A stretch of DNA of 64,000 nt from an uncultured Acidobacteriota bacterium (lineage in GTDB: Bacteria > Acidobacteriota > CAIWXX01), in assembly GCA_903916735.1 (NCBI GenBank), contig CAIWXX010000062.1:34356-98355 (forward strand). Reading direction: 5' to 3'. The number at the start of each line of letters is the position of its first letter. Position 1 is the stretch's first letter. Positions 8,654 through 17,824 of the stretch are shown here, in pieces. The position numbers and the translations under genes are program-made. Below the pieces are notes generated by a model. That model did not search any database. It worked only from the letters and a program-made list of their open reading frames with translations, and was not told the origin of the DNA.

Positions 8654-9648
8654 AATGCACAATTCTACCGTTCACTGAGATTCATCTCAACTGGTCACGA
8701 TGGGCCCAGATCCCCGGTTACCCGATCTCTTGAGAGAAGTCGAGCATGCTTGAATTTTCCTGCCCTCATCTAAAACCAATATCTTTGCTATGGTGAGGAA
8801 AAGGCAGGTCGGAACACGATCCCAGCATGGTCGCGAAGGATATCGTGTGGAAGTTCGGGCAGTGACTTTACGGTTTCCCGTCAGAGGATCAGACATCAGA
8901 GCATTTTCGGAAAACAAAAATTCTTCATGCCGAATCCCATGAAAAACTGCAGCAGAAGTTTTTAACCTCATTGCAAAAGGCCAAAAAGCCGAAGCCGAAA
9001 AGAGAATGAATTCTGGCGGATCTTATTTTGACGCTTCAGGCAAACTTCAGATCGATTTATTATCGACCACGCATTTGAAAATGAATGCTTTGCTCAGAAA
9101 CCTGGAAACCGCCTCGCGGTTGTGTGCTGCAATTTCTCGGCAGTCAAATTCAGGCTGGGATGCTCTATTTTTCAGCCAGTGATTTCTGGGAATGGATTTT
9201 TGGTGGTGGGTGGAGAGAACTGGCTATCCCATATATTCACCCGCGTACCCTGACGTGTTCAGCTGAACGTCAATAAGAGATGATGCACCCCTATCCGCGA
9301 GTAAGCACACGCCTATTGCGACAAAATGACTTCGGAGCCTCTGCGGCACGGCTCGCGAGGATGCCGAGCCCTCCCCTCCGTATATCAAGCGTTCCCCTGA
9401 TCGATGGTTTGGGAGGGCGAGGCTCCTGCCGAGCCGTCATACCGGGTCTATCGAGACTATCTGATGGCTTGCCGCCATTCCTTATCCGCGGATTTCCGGG
9501 CTACGTTCTACATTGCACACCGAAAGATAAGCAGCTATTCTAAGGTGCTATGCAAAAAACATAAGAAATAAGCCGGATCCAATTCCCCGGATGAACGCCC
9601 CTATTAATTCGAAATATCGGCTCTTAAGATCATCGCCAGGAGGCTCTG
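8654..9648. other. Gene-poor gap with one dispersed repeat
   Basis: About one kilobase without a gene I can support. From roughly 8860 to 9009 the plus strand stays open and ends in a lysine-rich tail (LQKAKKPKPKRE then a stop), which could be the relic of a lost gene, but I see no start and recognise no family. The stretch 9289-9496 is the dispersed repeat listed separately. The last 150 bases hold the upstream region of the B3/4 gene, with an AGGAGG ribosome-binding site just before 9649. Confidence 0.5.
9289..9496. repeat. Dispersed intergenic repeat, copy 1
   Basis: About 208 bases that recur near the far end of the window (63327-63533) in the same orientation, with roughly a dozen mismatches and a single one-base indel. 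Both ends carry a short direct repeat, TATCCGCG, at 9293-9300 and again near the right border. The centre can fold: a CCCTCCC run pairs with a GGGAGGG run about 35 bases later, and further GCC/GGC-rich words (GAGGCTCCTGCCGAGCC) can pair with their near complements on the other side. It codes for nothing recognisable. It behaves like a palindromic, non-autonomous element. Confidence 0.9.
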
Positions 9649-10317
9649 ATGGAGACACACATATCGATCGAAGTCAAAGTTCGCGATATGGCGATAGCGT
9701 GGGTTGTCGCTGAAGGTTGCCGTGTCAAATCATCGCCTGATCCACTCGTCGAGGAGATTCGCGCGGCGATGGCTATAGCCATCAGCAAGAAGGATTCACT
9801 GGAGAGCTCAACCCGTAAATCGATCGTGAGGAACATGCTTCGCTTCGGATCCTACAAGCCCACAGGGCGCGGAAAACCGTCAAGCGAGTATCTTCTTAAC
9901 GCGGCGATTGAAAACGAATTCCCATTCATCAACAATCTCGTGGATATCAACAACCTGATTTCACTGGAGAACCTTCTTCCCATATCCCTGGTCGACCTGG
10001 ATCGAGCCGCTGCGAGCACATTCCGCGTGCGACACGGCCGTGAAGGCGAAGACTACGTCTTCAATCAATCGGGGCAGATTCTCACTCTCAAAGACCTCCT
10101 TCTCACATCCCATCTGCCATCGGATACGCCATGTGCCACTCCGATTAAAGACTGCCAGGCGACCAAAACACATGATGGGACTCAGCGAATTCTTGCCATC
10201 ATCTATGCGCCGCATGATCTCTCCGCGGTCGCTCGTGAAGCGGCTCGCCGTATGGCCGACCGGATCATGGTCTATGCGGAGGGTCAGGCGGAATCGGGCG
10301 TTGTGATCGGTCTGTGA
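9649..10317 (+). CDS. B3/4-domain (PheRS beta editing-domain-like) protein
   Basis: A 222-residue stand-alone protein with the B3/B4 fold that in phenylalanyl-tRNA synthetase beta subunits carries the editing site. Recognisable pieces are PFINNLVDINNLISLENLLP, the RVRHGREGEDYVFNQSGQ segment and CATPIKDCQATKTHDGTQR, followed by the closing ILAIIYAPHDLS. Stand-alone B3/4 proteins are thought to hydrolyse mischarged tRNA or to bind tRNA, though most are untested. The N-terminal 80 residues are helical and contain no membrane segment. The ATG has AGGAGG six bases upstream. The gene is 24 bases ahead of the GWxTD/TPR gene and may be co-transcribed with it, without a clear shared function. Confidence 0.82.
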   Translation: METHISIEVKVRDMAIAWVVAEGCRVKSSPDPLVEEIRAAMAIAISKKDSLESSTRKSIVRNMLRFGSYKPTGRGKPSSEYLLNAAIENEFPFINNLVDINNLISLENLLPISLVDLDRAAASTFRVRHGREGEDYVFNQSGQILTLKDLLLTSHLPSDTPCATPIKDCQATKTHDGTQRILAIIYAPHDLSAVAREAARRMADRIMVYAEGQAESGVVIGL

Positions 10318-10341
10318 TAAACTGCAAAAAAGCGAGGAAAC

Positions 10342-12369
10342 ATGAGGATGGCATTCGATGAGGTCGTTGGAATGAGCAGACGGCATCAAATACTGGTCGC
10401 AGTGGCATGCATTTTTCTGGCGAATACGAGCGGAGTTTTCGGGGGTGTAGAACTTCCCGAGCGATACAAGAAATGGATCGAAGAAGATGCGCGGTACATT
10501 ATTTCCCATGAGGACCATGATGTCTTCCTTCATCTCAAAACCGACCACGAACGCGATGTCTTCATCGAAAATTTCTGGAAAAAACTGGACTCAATTCCCA
10601 TCACTCCTCAGAATGAATTCAAAGAAGAGCATGATGCCCGCGTCGCATACGTTCGAGATCACTACGGCATTAATGGTGATCAAGGCCGGATTTGGATTCT
10701 ACTCGGGAAACCCGATCGCCTCGTATCACGTCCTGTCGACAACAGCTTTTATTCGATGGAATACTGGGAATACACACGGCTCAATGTGCCGGGCCTGCCA
10801 CCCGATCTGCGTCTCATTTTTTACAAAAAATGGGGATTCGGCAATTACGTCCTCTATTCGCCTCTCTTCGATGGAATCCGGGCTCTTCTCGTGAACCGCC
10901 AGCTCGATCCGGATAACCGGGATGTTCAGAAGTGGCTCTTGGCCAACATGGACTTCGATATGCGCATTGCTTCTCGATCAAGCTCAACAGGCCTCAGCGA
11001 GTTCCAATCACAGGATATTATCGCCAAGCTCTTTTGGAACTATGGGGATCTTCTGGCACGCTTCAGGAAGAACAGGGTTGAAGCCAAGATCGTTTTCCAG
11101 GGAGAAGAGACAATCCCTGCCGACATCGACTTGTATCCCTTCCCGTCCGATCAGGATTTCTTCAATCTGGGTATCGCGGTCGAGGTTCCGCCGGCAGGAA
11201 TCTCTTTCGAAAAAGTCAAGGATCACTTCGTCGGCAGAATCGATCTCTATGTAACTCTGCTCGATTCCAAAGGCCGGACAATCGACGATGGCCGTGACAG
11301 CCTCACCATGGAACTGACTGAGGCTCAGCTATCAACCTCAAAAGCATTCCCTCTACTCTACCTGACCGAGTTTCCTGTGATCCCAGGAAACTACTCGGTC
11401 GAAGTGCTGGTCAGGGATTTCGCGACGACAAGGATCGGCAAAGCGAGGCGAGGTATCGTTATCCAGAAGTCAGATGACTCGAAAATGACCGCTTCAACTC
11501 CACTTCTCGCCTACAAGCTGGAACAGGCTGGGACCGACAGCAAAGGCCTGCCCTTCCGCTATGGGGGATTCACGCTTTTTCCAAAAATTTCGGGCATCTT
11601 CCAAAAAGGCAGCAACCTGTATTTCTTCTCGCTGCTGCAAGCTCCAAAGGATCTCCACGAAGCCAACACTCTTCCTCTGCGGTATGAAGCCGTTCGCGGC
11701 GGGCAAGTGGTGATGGGATTTGAGGGCTCGGCGCAGGTTCAACCGGGTGGAGCGCCGACGGTCCTTGCTGAAGGGTTCTCGACCGAAAAGCTGCTCGCCG
11801 GCGAATATCTTTTCCGAATTTCCGCTGTGGCACCTGGCGGCCCGGTCACTTTGTCTGAAAAGCCGTTTACGATCCTGGAGGCGCCATCAACCAATGGCCG
11901 GTTCCTGTTTGAGAGTGCTGGGAAGGGGGAAGCCGAACGACATGCGGCCATTGGAACCGAATGTCTGTACGCAGGTCGTGCCGCGGATGCAGCTACCCAT
12001 TTCGATCTCGCCCGCAACTACGCTCCCGGCATGACGGAAGCCGGCATCAATCTGGCCCGCGCAACAATCCTTATCGGCAATCCCCAAAAAGCGCTTCAGA
12101 CAATCGATGGAATTCTCAAGGAAAATCCGGATAACACGGACGCTTTGATGGTCAGGGTTCAGGCTTTGAATAAGCTCGGGCGAACTCAGGAAGCCGAGCA
12201 ACCACTCGCGCGGCTCCTCACTCTCGGGCCTAGCAACACGAACATTCTCAATTATTGCGCCGACGTCTATATGACGGCAGGGCAACGGGAGAAGGCCCTG
12301 GAGCTTTTTAAAAAATCCATCGAACTCGATCCGGAACAGCCCGATGTTGCTGCGATCCTCAAACAATGA
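10342..12369 (+). CDS. Secreted GWxTD-domain protein with C-terminal TPR repeats
   Basis: A 675-residue exported protein. Residues 11-35 form a signal peptide (MSRRHQILVAVACIFLAN, cleavage before VELPERYKKW). Residues about 35-190 are a GWxTD domain: FLHLKTDHERDVFIENFWKK, AYVRDHYGINGDQGRIWILL, GKPDRL and MEYWEYTRL are its hallmark pieces. The middle is beta-rich, likely immunoglobulin-like. Residues from about 525 contain tetratricopeptide repeats (AGRAADAATHFDLARNYAPG, NPQKALQTIDGILKENPDN, GQREKALELFKKSIELDPEQ). GAGG six bases before ATG 10342 supports the start. GWxTD proteins have no established biochemical role; a periplasmic scaffold is a guess. A second GWxTD protein lies at 23289-24329. 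Confidence 0.85.
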   Translation: MRMAFDEVVGMSRRHQILVAVACIFLANTSGVFGGVELPERYKKWIEEDARYIISHEDHDVFLHLKTDHERDVFIENFWKKLDSIPITPQNEFKEEHDARVAYVRDHYGINGDQGRIWILLGKPDRLVSRPVDNSFYSMEYWEYTRLNVPGLPPDLRLIFYKKWGFGNYVLYSPLFDGIRALLVNRQLDPDNRDVQKWLLANMDFDMRIASRSSSTGLSEFQSQDIIAKLFWNYGDLLARFRKNRVEAKIVFQGEETIPADIDLYPFPSDQDFFNLGIAVEVPPAGISFEKVKDHFVGRIDLYVTLLDSKGRTIDDGRDSLTMELTEAQLSTSKAFPLLYLTEFPVIPGNYSVEVLVRDFATTRIGKARRGIVIQKSDDSKMTASTPLLAYKLEQAGTDSKGLPFRYGGFTLFPKISGIFQKGSNLYFFSLLQAPKDLHEANTLPLRYEAVRGGQVVMGFEGSAQVQPGGAPTVLAEGFSTEKLLAGEYLFRISAVAPGGPVTLSEKPFTILEAPSTNGRFLFESAGKGEAERHAAIGTECLYAGRAADAATHFDLARNYAPGMTEAGINLARATILIGNPQKALQTIDGILKENPDNTDALMVRVQALNKLGRTQEAEQPLARLLTLGPSNTNILNYCADVYMTAGQREKALELFKKSIELDPEQPDVAAILKQ

Positions 12370-12393
12370 GGCGGGGCGTATCAATCTTCTCAT

Positions 12394-13590
12394 ATGAAAC
12401 CGGATCTTCGAATGTCAGACTTCAGCGTTCGGGCTTTGCCGCGCAACGTCCGAGTTCTTGGGTTTGTCAGTTTCCTGACGGACGCCTCATCGGAAATGAT
12501 CTACCCGCTGCTACCCATATTTCTCTCGACGGTACTCGGAGCAGGACCGGCCTTTCTGGGCTTCATTGAAGGGATCGCCGAAGCGACCGCGAGTCTGACC
12601 AAGCTCTTTTCCGGCGTCCTGGCGGACTGGTTCGGCCGGCGGAAGCCGCTTGTGCTCCTGGGCTATTCTCTCTCAACACTCTCTCGCCCGCTCATTGCGA
12701 TCGCTCAATCTCCGTTGCATGTTCTGCTGATCCGCTTCTCCGACAGGATTGGAAAGGGCGTGCGAGGAACGCCCCGCGACGCTCTCATCGTTGATACATG
12801 CTCCGTCGAAGAACGCGGACGGGCTTTTGGGTTCCAGCGTGCAATGGACCACATGGGAGCGGTTGTCGGGCCGCTCATTGGATTCGTCGCCGTAACATGG
12901 CTCCTGCTGGATCTTCGTACCATCTTTGCGCTCGCTGCCATCCCAGGAATCCTGGCCGTCATCGTCATCTTCAGAGGTGTTGTCGATCGAGTGCCGGCGA
13001 GCTGTGTATCACAGTCCGGCTTGGGCTGGGCTGGATTGGCTGATAATTATAAGTATTACCTGCTCGTTGTCGCCGTCTTCGCCCTCTCGAACAGCTCCGA
13101 TGTTTTCATCATACTCCGTTCGAAGGAGTTGGGATTCGGCGCCGGCGCCATTCTCCTCCTCTGGACTCTCCTCCATGTCGTCAAAGCACTCACATCGGTG
13201 ATCGGTGGCGTGCTGTCGGATCGGCTCGGCCGGAAATCGCTCATCATCGCCGGCTGGTGCGCGTATGGCATGTCCTACGCCGGCTTCGCTCTCGCCGGCA
13301 AGCACTGGCAAATGATATTTCTCTTCGCGTTTTATGGTCTTTATTTCGGTTGCACCGAGGGCGTTGAACGAGCCCTTGTGGCCGATCTTGTCCCGGATGA
13401 AAGAATGCGCGGACGCGCTTTTGGGTTTTATCATTTTGTGATCGGAATTGTTGCCTTGCCTTCAAGCCTCCTTATGGGAGTGCTCTATGCAAGGTTCGGC
13501 GCCCTTATGGCATTCGGGAGCGGAACGGTTCTCAGCGTTCTATCGATACTGCTCCTGATTCCATTGAAAGTCCCGCGTAAGAACACATAG
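12394..13590 (+). CDS. MFS transporter
   Basis: A 398-residue integral membrane protein with about twelve helices. The loop after helix 2 reads GVLADWFGRRKPLVLLG, a good major facilitator motif A, with a second copy in the other half, GVLSDRLGRKSLIIAG. The opening RVLGFVSFLTDASSEMIYPLLPIFLSTVLGAGPAFLG and the RIGKGVRGTPRDALIVD loop resemble the YfkF/multidrug-type branch of the family seen in many uncultured bacteria. The substrate is unknown. ATG 12394 lacks a clear ribosome-binding site; ATG 12412 is an alternative that removes six residues. It follows the GWxTD gene by 24 bases and ends in front of a strong hairpin shared with the convergent tonB gene. Confidence 0.87.
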   Translation: MKPDLRMSDFSVRALPRNVRVLGFVSFLTDASSEMIYPLLPIFLSTVLGAGPAFLGFIEGIAEATASLTKLFSGVLADWFGRRKPLVLLGYSLSTLSRPLIAIAQSPLHVLLIRFSDRIGKGVRGTPRDALIVDTCSVEERGRAFGFQRAMDHMGAVVGPLIGFVAVTWLLLDLRTIFALAAIPGILAVIVIFRGVVDRVPASCVSQSGLGWAGLADNYKYYLLVVAVFALSNSSDVFIILRSKELGFGAGAILLLWTLLHVVKALTSVIGGVLSDRLGRKSLIIAGWCAYGMSYAGFALAGKHWQMIFLFAFYGLYFGCTEGVERALVADLVPDERMRGRAFGFYHFVIGIVALPSSLLMGVLYARFGALMAFGSGTVLSVLSILLLIPLKVPRKNT

Positions 13591-13592
13591 AA

Positions 13593-13632
13593 TGTGCGTG
13601 CCCTGCCGGCATCCGGCCACGGCGCACGCACA
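13593..13632. terminator. Hairpin between convergent MFS and tonB genes
   Basis: Nine-base arms TGTGCGTGC (13593-13601) and GCACGCACA (13624-13632) pair perfectly, and inside the loop GCCGG and CCGGC form a second short stem. There is no long T run, so it may act as a factor-assisted or bidirectional terminator. Its place, between two genes that converge, supports that reading. Confidence 0.6.
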
Positions 13633-13700
13633 AATCATGAGTCTCCACCCACCACCGAAAGATCAGTTCTTTCTGTTTGTCCACTGATCAAAGATCCGTC

Positions 13701-14426
13701 TCACCTCAATTTGAAGGTGACCGTCACATGGAAGATGACAGGCCGCGGTTTGCCATTGAGATAGAAGGGCCTGTATATCCATTGCTGAACGGCCACAACT
13801 GCCGCATTGTTGAGAATTGCATTCGAAGAATTCACAACCTGTACATCGATGACTCGGCCCTGAACATCGGTTGTGGCATCGATGTCGACAGTGCCTTGGA
13901 TGCCTGCCAGACGAGCTGCAATCGGGTAAATCGGATCGACCTTGTGGAGCAACTGTGGCTGTTCTATTCGTATGACGGGAGGCGGCGACGGTGGCTCCAC
14001 TGTCGCCGGGAGCTGTGTCATATCCTGCGCCTGCCCGACCCCCGTCGAATCCTTGGAGCCTCCGTTAACACCTATGTTGTCACCCGTCGAATCGTCAAAG
14101 GTAAAAGGCTCCTCAACAATCTTGCTGGGCTCCTCTCTCGGAGCAATGAATGCACTGCTTGAAGGTCGCGGTGCCTGAGCCACTCTGTGGTTGTGATTGG
14201 GATGATTCAATCCCTCTGCTGGGGGCGTTGGAGTCGAGATTTTTGGAATTTCTTTGATAATAAAGATTGAGTGTGGCAGATCAGGCAGTTTTGTGTTTGT
14301 CAGAATCGGCACAAGGATCAACAGGCTGATAACGATCATGTGCCCGAAAAAAGCCCCGGAAAATGCCGCTGTTCGAGACCCTTTGTGCGTCGTACCCCCG
14401 GCATCGATCAGAGATTCGACTAACAT
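13701..14426 (-). CDS. TonB-family energy transducer
   Basis: A 241-residue inner-membrane anchored protein. One N-terminal helix (about residues 22-44, AAFSGAFFGHMIVISLLILVP) is followed by a proline-rich periplasmic stretch (STPTPPAEGLNHP, APRPSSS, VEPPSPPPVIR) and a C-terminal TonB domain: VDPIYPIAARLAGIQGTVDI, VQVVNSSNAILNNAAVVAVQ, WIYRPFYLNGKPRPV, ending in VTVTFKLR. These match the TIGR01352 type of C-terminal domain. It should couple the proton gradient to an outer-membrane transporter. No ExbB/ExbD genes are adjacent. The ATG follows an AAGGCGG site. It is convergent with the MFS gene and upstream of nothing on its own strand within 100 bases. Confidence 0.9.
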   Translation of the reverse strand: MLVESLIDAGGTTHKGSRTAAFSGAFFGHMIVISLLILVPILTNTKLPDLPHSIFIIKEIPKISTPTPPAEGLNHPNHNHRVAQAPRPSSSAFIAPREEPSKIVEEPFTFDDSTGDNIGVNGGSKDSTGVGQAQDMTQLPATVEPPSPPPVIRIEQPQLLHKVDPIYPIAARLAGIQGTVDIDATTDVQGRVIDVQVVNSSNAILNNAAVVAVQQWIYRPFYLNGKPRPVIFHVTVTFKLR

Positions 14427-14674
14427 GGCTACTCACCCGCCTTTCTCCCGTTCATAGAGACGGGATTTCATTTTTGTCCTATCCTAATAAACGCGCTGAG
14501 ATGCTTCAGGGATTTCAATAGACAAAAATATTCGGCCGGAAAGCGGTTTCTCAGAGCACACCGTCGGCCCTGACTGGGCTTTCACAATGGATGATCGAGA
14601 TTCAGCAAACCCCAGCGAGCGTATAGAGGACGTCTCCTTCGCCCGAGACAGACGCTCAGTTCCGGAATCGTGAA

Positions 14675-15376
14675 CTAACGATGTGGTGTCAGGAGCGTTC
14701 GAGGGTTCACATCGAGCGGCTCGGCCGAGTAAAATCCGTCGCCGTACTTTCGGTCGATGCAACTTCCATGGAGTATTTTATAGGCTTCCAGGTAGCTTCT
14801 CAGGTATCCATTTCGAAGATTATCGATCTGACTCTCGTGAGCGGAAATTGCCTTGACCCAATCATCATAATAATCCGTGAAATCGATAACGAATGTCGGC
14901 AAAAACCCCTTCGGAACCATATAAAAGAAGAGATTTTGGACGAGATGCGGCGGTTCGGGTGCCCGATACTTGCTGAACTTGGCGAGCCGGCAGGCTTTTT
15001 TGACGAGCTCACCGCAAGCGACGTGATCCGGGTGGGCTGAACCATCCCGATGAGTGTACGGATTCCGATCGAACGGCGCGAAACAGATCTGCGGACGCAG
15101 TTCGCGAATCACATTCACGATCTGCATCACTCCTTCTTTCGTGACCTCGACTTCGCCGTCTCGAAAATCCAAGAAACGAAGACCACATCCGATAACATCG
15201 GCTGCATGCTGCTGCTCACGAGCCCTCGTCTCTGGGTCTCCGTACGTACCGCCTTCACCTCGCGTCAGCACAACCTCGGTGACAGACAATCCTTCCCGCA
15301 CCATGCGTACCAGAGCGCCGCCCATACCAAATTCCAAATCATCCGGGTGGGCACCAAAGGCAACGATATCTACCAT
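14675..15376 (-). CDS. PIG-L family deacetylase, BshB1-like
   Basis: A zinc-dependent N-deacetylase of 233 residues. The start VDIVAFGAHPDDLEFGMGG carries the AHPDD zinc motif (His10, Asp13), and GSAHPDHVACGEL holds the third ligand near 115-118. LTRGEGGTYGDPETRAREQQ and ADVIGCGLRFLDFRDGEV are typical of the BshB1 branch, which removes acetyl from GlcNAc-malate in bacillithiol synthesis. The closing ISAHESQIDNL and KYGDGFYSAEPL segments also fit that branch. No bshA or bshC gene is nearby, so bacillithiol production is possible but not shown. ATG 15376 is preceded by GGAG at a normal distance. The gene is monocistronic here, with 248 bases to the tonB gene. Confidence 0.85.
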   Translation of the reverse strand: MVDIVAFGAHPDDLEFGMGGALVRMVREGLSVTEVVLTRGEGGTYGDPETRAREQQHAADVIGCGLRFLDFRDGEVEVTKEGVMQIVNVIRELRPQICFAPFDRNPYTHRDGSAHPDHVACGELVKKACRLAKFSKYRAPEPPHLVQNLFFYMVPKGFLPTFVIDFTDYYDDWVKAISAHESQIDNLRNGYLRSYLEAYKILHGSCIDRKYGDGFYSAEPLDVNPRTLLTPHR

Positions 15377-15800
15377 ATTAATATCTCCATCATGGTTATT
15401 TTACCTTAGTCGTAACGTTCAAAGTTAGAGGATGGGGCCAGGGGAAAGGGACGAGGGCCCGGAGCATAGGATTTAGGCTTCCTAACCGATAAGAAAAAAA
15501 ACCAGACACCGGAGATCATGAACCCTGCCCCTCAATTTATCCGGAAGGGATTTTCATTTTGCAATTGGCTCTTTGCATTCTCTCATCCACGATGAGTCCT
15601 TTGTCGTTGCAGCATATATTGAAAACTCCACAATTCCGCCCTGTCATATTGGCAACCACCCTCTTGCGCGCATTTTTCGCGCTGTCCCGCACTCTTTCCT
15701 GGCCCCTCTGGTCTACGCCCCAATGCAGGCGCGACGCACGATCGTTCAACTGATCTAATATCAGAGAAGGTCCTCTCCTATTTCCTCCTATTGAGCTGCA
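15377..15800. other. Intergenic gap, no gene seen
   Basis: About 420 bases between the start of the PIG-L gene and the 3' end of the enolase-superfamily gene. Short open frames exist on both strands but none has a ribosome-binding site, a recognisable family or a convincing composition. An A-rich tract lies near 15490-15505. I see no hairpin with a T run. Confidence 0.45.
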
Positions 15801-16907
15801 TCAGAGGAGCTTCTCACTCGATGTCATGTATTTTCTGATCAAGTCTTCACGCACGAGCACACCGAGGCCGACGCCGGTAGGCACCTGGATGAATCCGCCC
15901 TCACGCAGTTCAAAGGGTGGCTCCACGATGTCCTCGTGCCAATATCTGGCACTTTCAGAGATATCACCTGGAAGCGTAAAGTTAGGGCATGAAGCAAGAT
16001 GCACGTTGTAAGCGCGGCCGATGCCGCTTTCAAGCATGCCTCCGCACCAGACCGGCACGGATGCGGCACGACAGGCATCATGAATCGCGAGGGATTCGGT
16101 AAAGCCCGCGACTCTTCCTGGCTTGATGTTGATGATGGAACAGGAGCCGAGGCGGAGCGCCACCCGGCAGTCGCTCACATTTTCGATGGACTCATCCAAG
16201 CAGATCTTTGTTTGAAGCTGGGCCGCCAGGGTAGCGTGTTCGAGCAAATCATCTTCGCTGAAAGGCTGCTCGATCATCACCATATTGAAGTTGTCAAGTT
16301 CACGAAGGATTCCAATATCGGCAGGTACGTATGCAGCATTCGCATCGACGGAGAGAGGAATTGAAGGAAAGTGCCGGCGGATTTGGCCGAGGATCCCCAC
16401 ATCATGCCCCGGTTTAATCTTCACCTTGATGCGCTGATAACCGCGCTCGAGATAGTGTGAGATTTTTTCCACCATGGCAGAAGCAGACTCCTGAATCCCA
16501 ACGGAAACACCGGAACGCACGGCCGGCTGAGTGCCTCCGAGCAACCGATTGAGCGGTACTCCGCGAGCGATGGCGGCGAGATTCCAGATATTCATTTCGA
16601 CGGCGGCCCGTGCCATTCGATTGCCCCGTACTTTCGAAAGAAGCTCATGGGCGGCCCGGCCATCGTCGATATCACGATCCTTCAGGAGCGGCATGATGAA
16701 GTCTTTAATGATATGCCGCGCGGTCACAACCGTTTCGCCATTATAGAAAGGATCAGAGTCCGTCACAACTTCCGAATAGCTTTCTCCGAACTCCGAGGTA
16801 AACTTCAGCAGCGCGATATCCCGTTCGAAAACGGACCCAAAACTTGTCTCGAATCGATCCTTCAGTCGGAGTCGGATCAGGATGAGCTCAGCACTTTTTA
16901 TTTTCAT
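15801..16907 (-). CDS. menC: Enolase-superfamily o-succinylbenzoate synthase / N-succinylamino acid racemase
   Basis: A 368-residue TIM-barrel enzyme of the muconate-lactonising subgroup. The catalytic set is complete: the KVKIKPG lysines (acid/base Lys163), metal ligands Asp188 in VDANAAY, Glu213 in IEQPF and Asp238 in LDESI, and Lys262 in NIKPGRVAGF; WCGGMLESGIGRA is typical of the OSBS/NSAR family 2. Such enzymes make o-succinylbenzoate for menaquinone or racemise N-succinyl amino acids, often both. No other men gene is nearby, while a COG3375-like GNAT gene ends twelve bases upstream, which favours the racemase role. ATG 16907 was chosen since an AAAGGAG site lies five bases before it; a TTG at 16922 overlaps the upstream stop codon. 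Confidence 0.85.
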   Translation of the reverse strand: MKIKSAELILIRLRLKDRFETSFGSVFERDIALLKFTSEFGESYSEVVTDSDPFYNGETVVTARHIIKDFIMPLLKDRDIDDGRAAHELLSKVRGNRMARAAVEMNIWNLAAIARGVPLNRLLGGTQPAVRSGVSVGIQESASAMVEKISHYLERGYQRIKVKIKPGHDVGILGQIRRHFPSIPLSVDANAAYVPADIGILRELDNFNMVMIEQPFSEDDLLEHATLAAQLQTKICLDESIENVSDCRVALRLGSCSIINIKPGRVAGFTESLAIHDACRAASVPVWCGGMLESGIGRAYNVHLASCPNFTLPGDISESARYWHEDIVEPPFELREGGFIQVPTGVGLGVLVREDLIRKYMTSSEKLL

Positions 16908-16918
16908 GAGACTCCTTT

Positions 16919-17692
16919 TCAACGAATCAAAAGATAATGTCCGAGCTTTTTATCTTTATCGAATTGGAAATCAACGGCACGGAATCCCTTCTTGAAAGCG
17001 GCCAGAAAGACACCACGCAGCCGCTGCTGCCAGTCGAGCGCCGCTTCTGAATCAATCGATTTGAGATCCTCGATGTCGGCAGGGATTGCGAAGCGGAAGG
17101 CTCGTCCGCGGAGGAAATCTTTTTTACTACAATCGTAGATAATAGGAGCATCTCCCGCGTTCGGCTTCCAGCGAGCACGCTTGGCCCGGCCAGGCATCCA
17201 GCGCGCCAGCAGCCGGTCGGTCGGCAGCCCGTGATGCAGCGGGGAGCTGGTCTCTCCATACAGATTGACGTAATAATCCCCGGCTTCGGCGCCGAGTCGT
17301 CCCAGGTTCAGAGATGCGTTGCGAGCTTGCAGCGGATCATATGTCCAGGCGATCGTTTTGAAACCTGCTGCCATCGCCGCCCGACCCTGTGCCGCCTTGA
17401 GCCGGAGCCCGATTCGATGCCGGCGATAGGCTTTAACAACCGCCAGCATATGCGAATACTGGATCCACTCCTTATCGAGAAGCGCGGGGAGCGAATAAAC
17501 AAATCCAATCATCAGGTTGCCGTCATACGCGCCCATGACGATTCCGCCGTGATGAGCGGCGATGGTGAACATCGGGGCTGGGACGATATCGAGATCCTCA
17601 AATCCCCATGCCTCCCGCTGCAGCTCTTCGCATCTTCTAAAATCGGCCAGGTCAGTCATCGATCGAATCCGGATTTTTCCAGTCGGATGCAT
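16919..17692 (-). CDS. GNAT-family N-acyltransferase (COG3375-like)
   Basis: A 257-residue acyltransferase. The N-terminal half is a GNAT domain: IRSMTDLADFRRCEELQREAWG at the start, a central GNLMIGFVYSLPALL strand pair, and MLAVVKAYRRHRIGLRLK, which contains the acetyl-CoA pyrophosphate-binding RxxGxG-like turn. Then FKTIAWTYDPLQARNASLNLGRLGA is the hallmark of the COG3375 group. In Geobacillus and Deinococcus-Thermus relatives this group includes the succinyl-CoA:amino acid N-succinyltransferase encoded next to N-succinylamino acid racemase. The gene here precedes the racemase/synthase gene by twelve bases. ATG 17692 is set by a TGGAGG site nine bases upstream. The substrate assignment is inferred from context. 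Confidence 0.82.
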   Translation of the reverse strand: MHPTGKIRIRSMTDLADFRRCEELQREAWGFEDLDIVPAPMFTIAAHHGGIVMGAYDGNLMIGFVYSLPALLDKEWIQYSHMLAVVKAYRRHRIGLRLKAAQGRAAMAAGFKTIAWTYDPLQARNASLNLGRLGAEAGDYYVNLYGETSSPLHHGLPTDRLLARWMPGRAKRARWKPNAGDAPIIYDCSKKDFLRGRAFRFAIPADIEDLKSIDSEAALDWQQRLRGVFLAAFKKGFRAVDFQFDKDKKLGHYLLIR

Positions 17693-17824
17693 TTGTGAAA
17701 TCCCTCCAAATCTACCAGCTGTCACCGATCGACTCTCTGGATGATGAGGCTATCATAGGCGGTTCCAGAGTGCCGATGCTTGAGTTTTCAGTCATATGTT
17801 GCATGTCAATTCCAGCGGCATATC

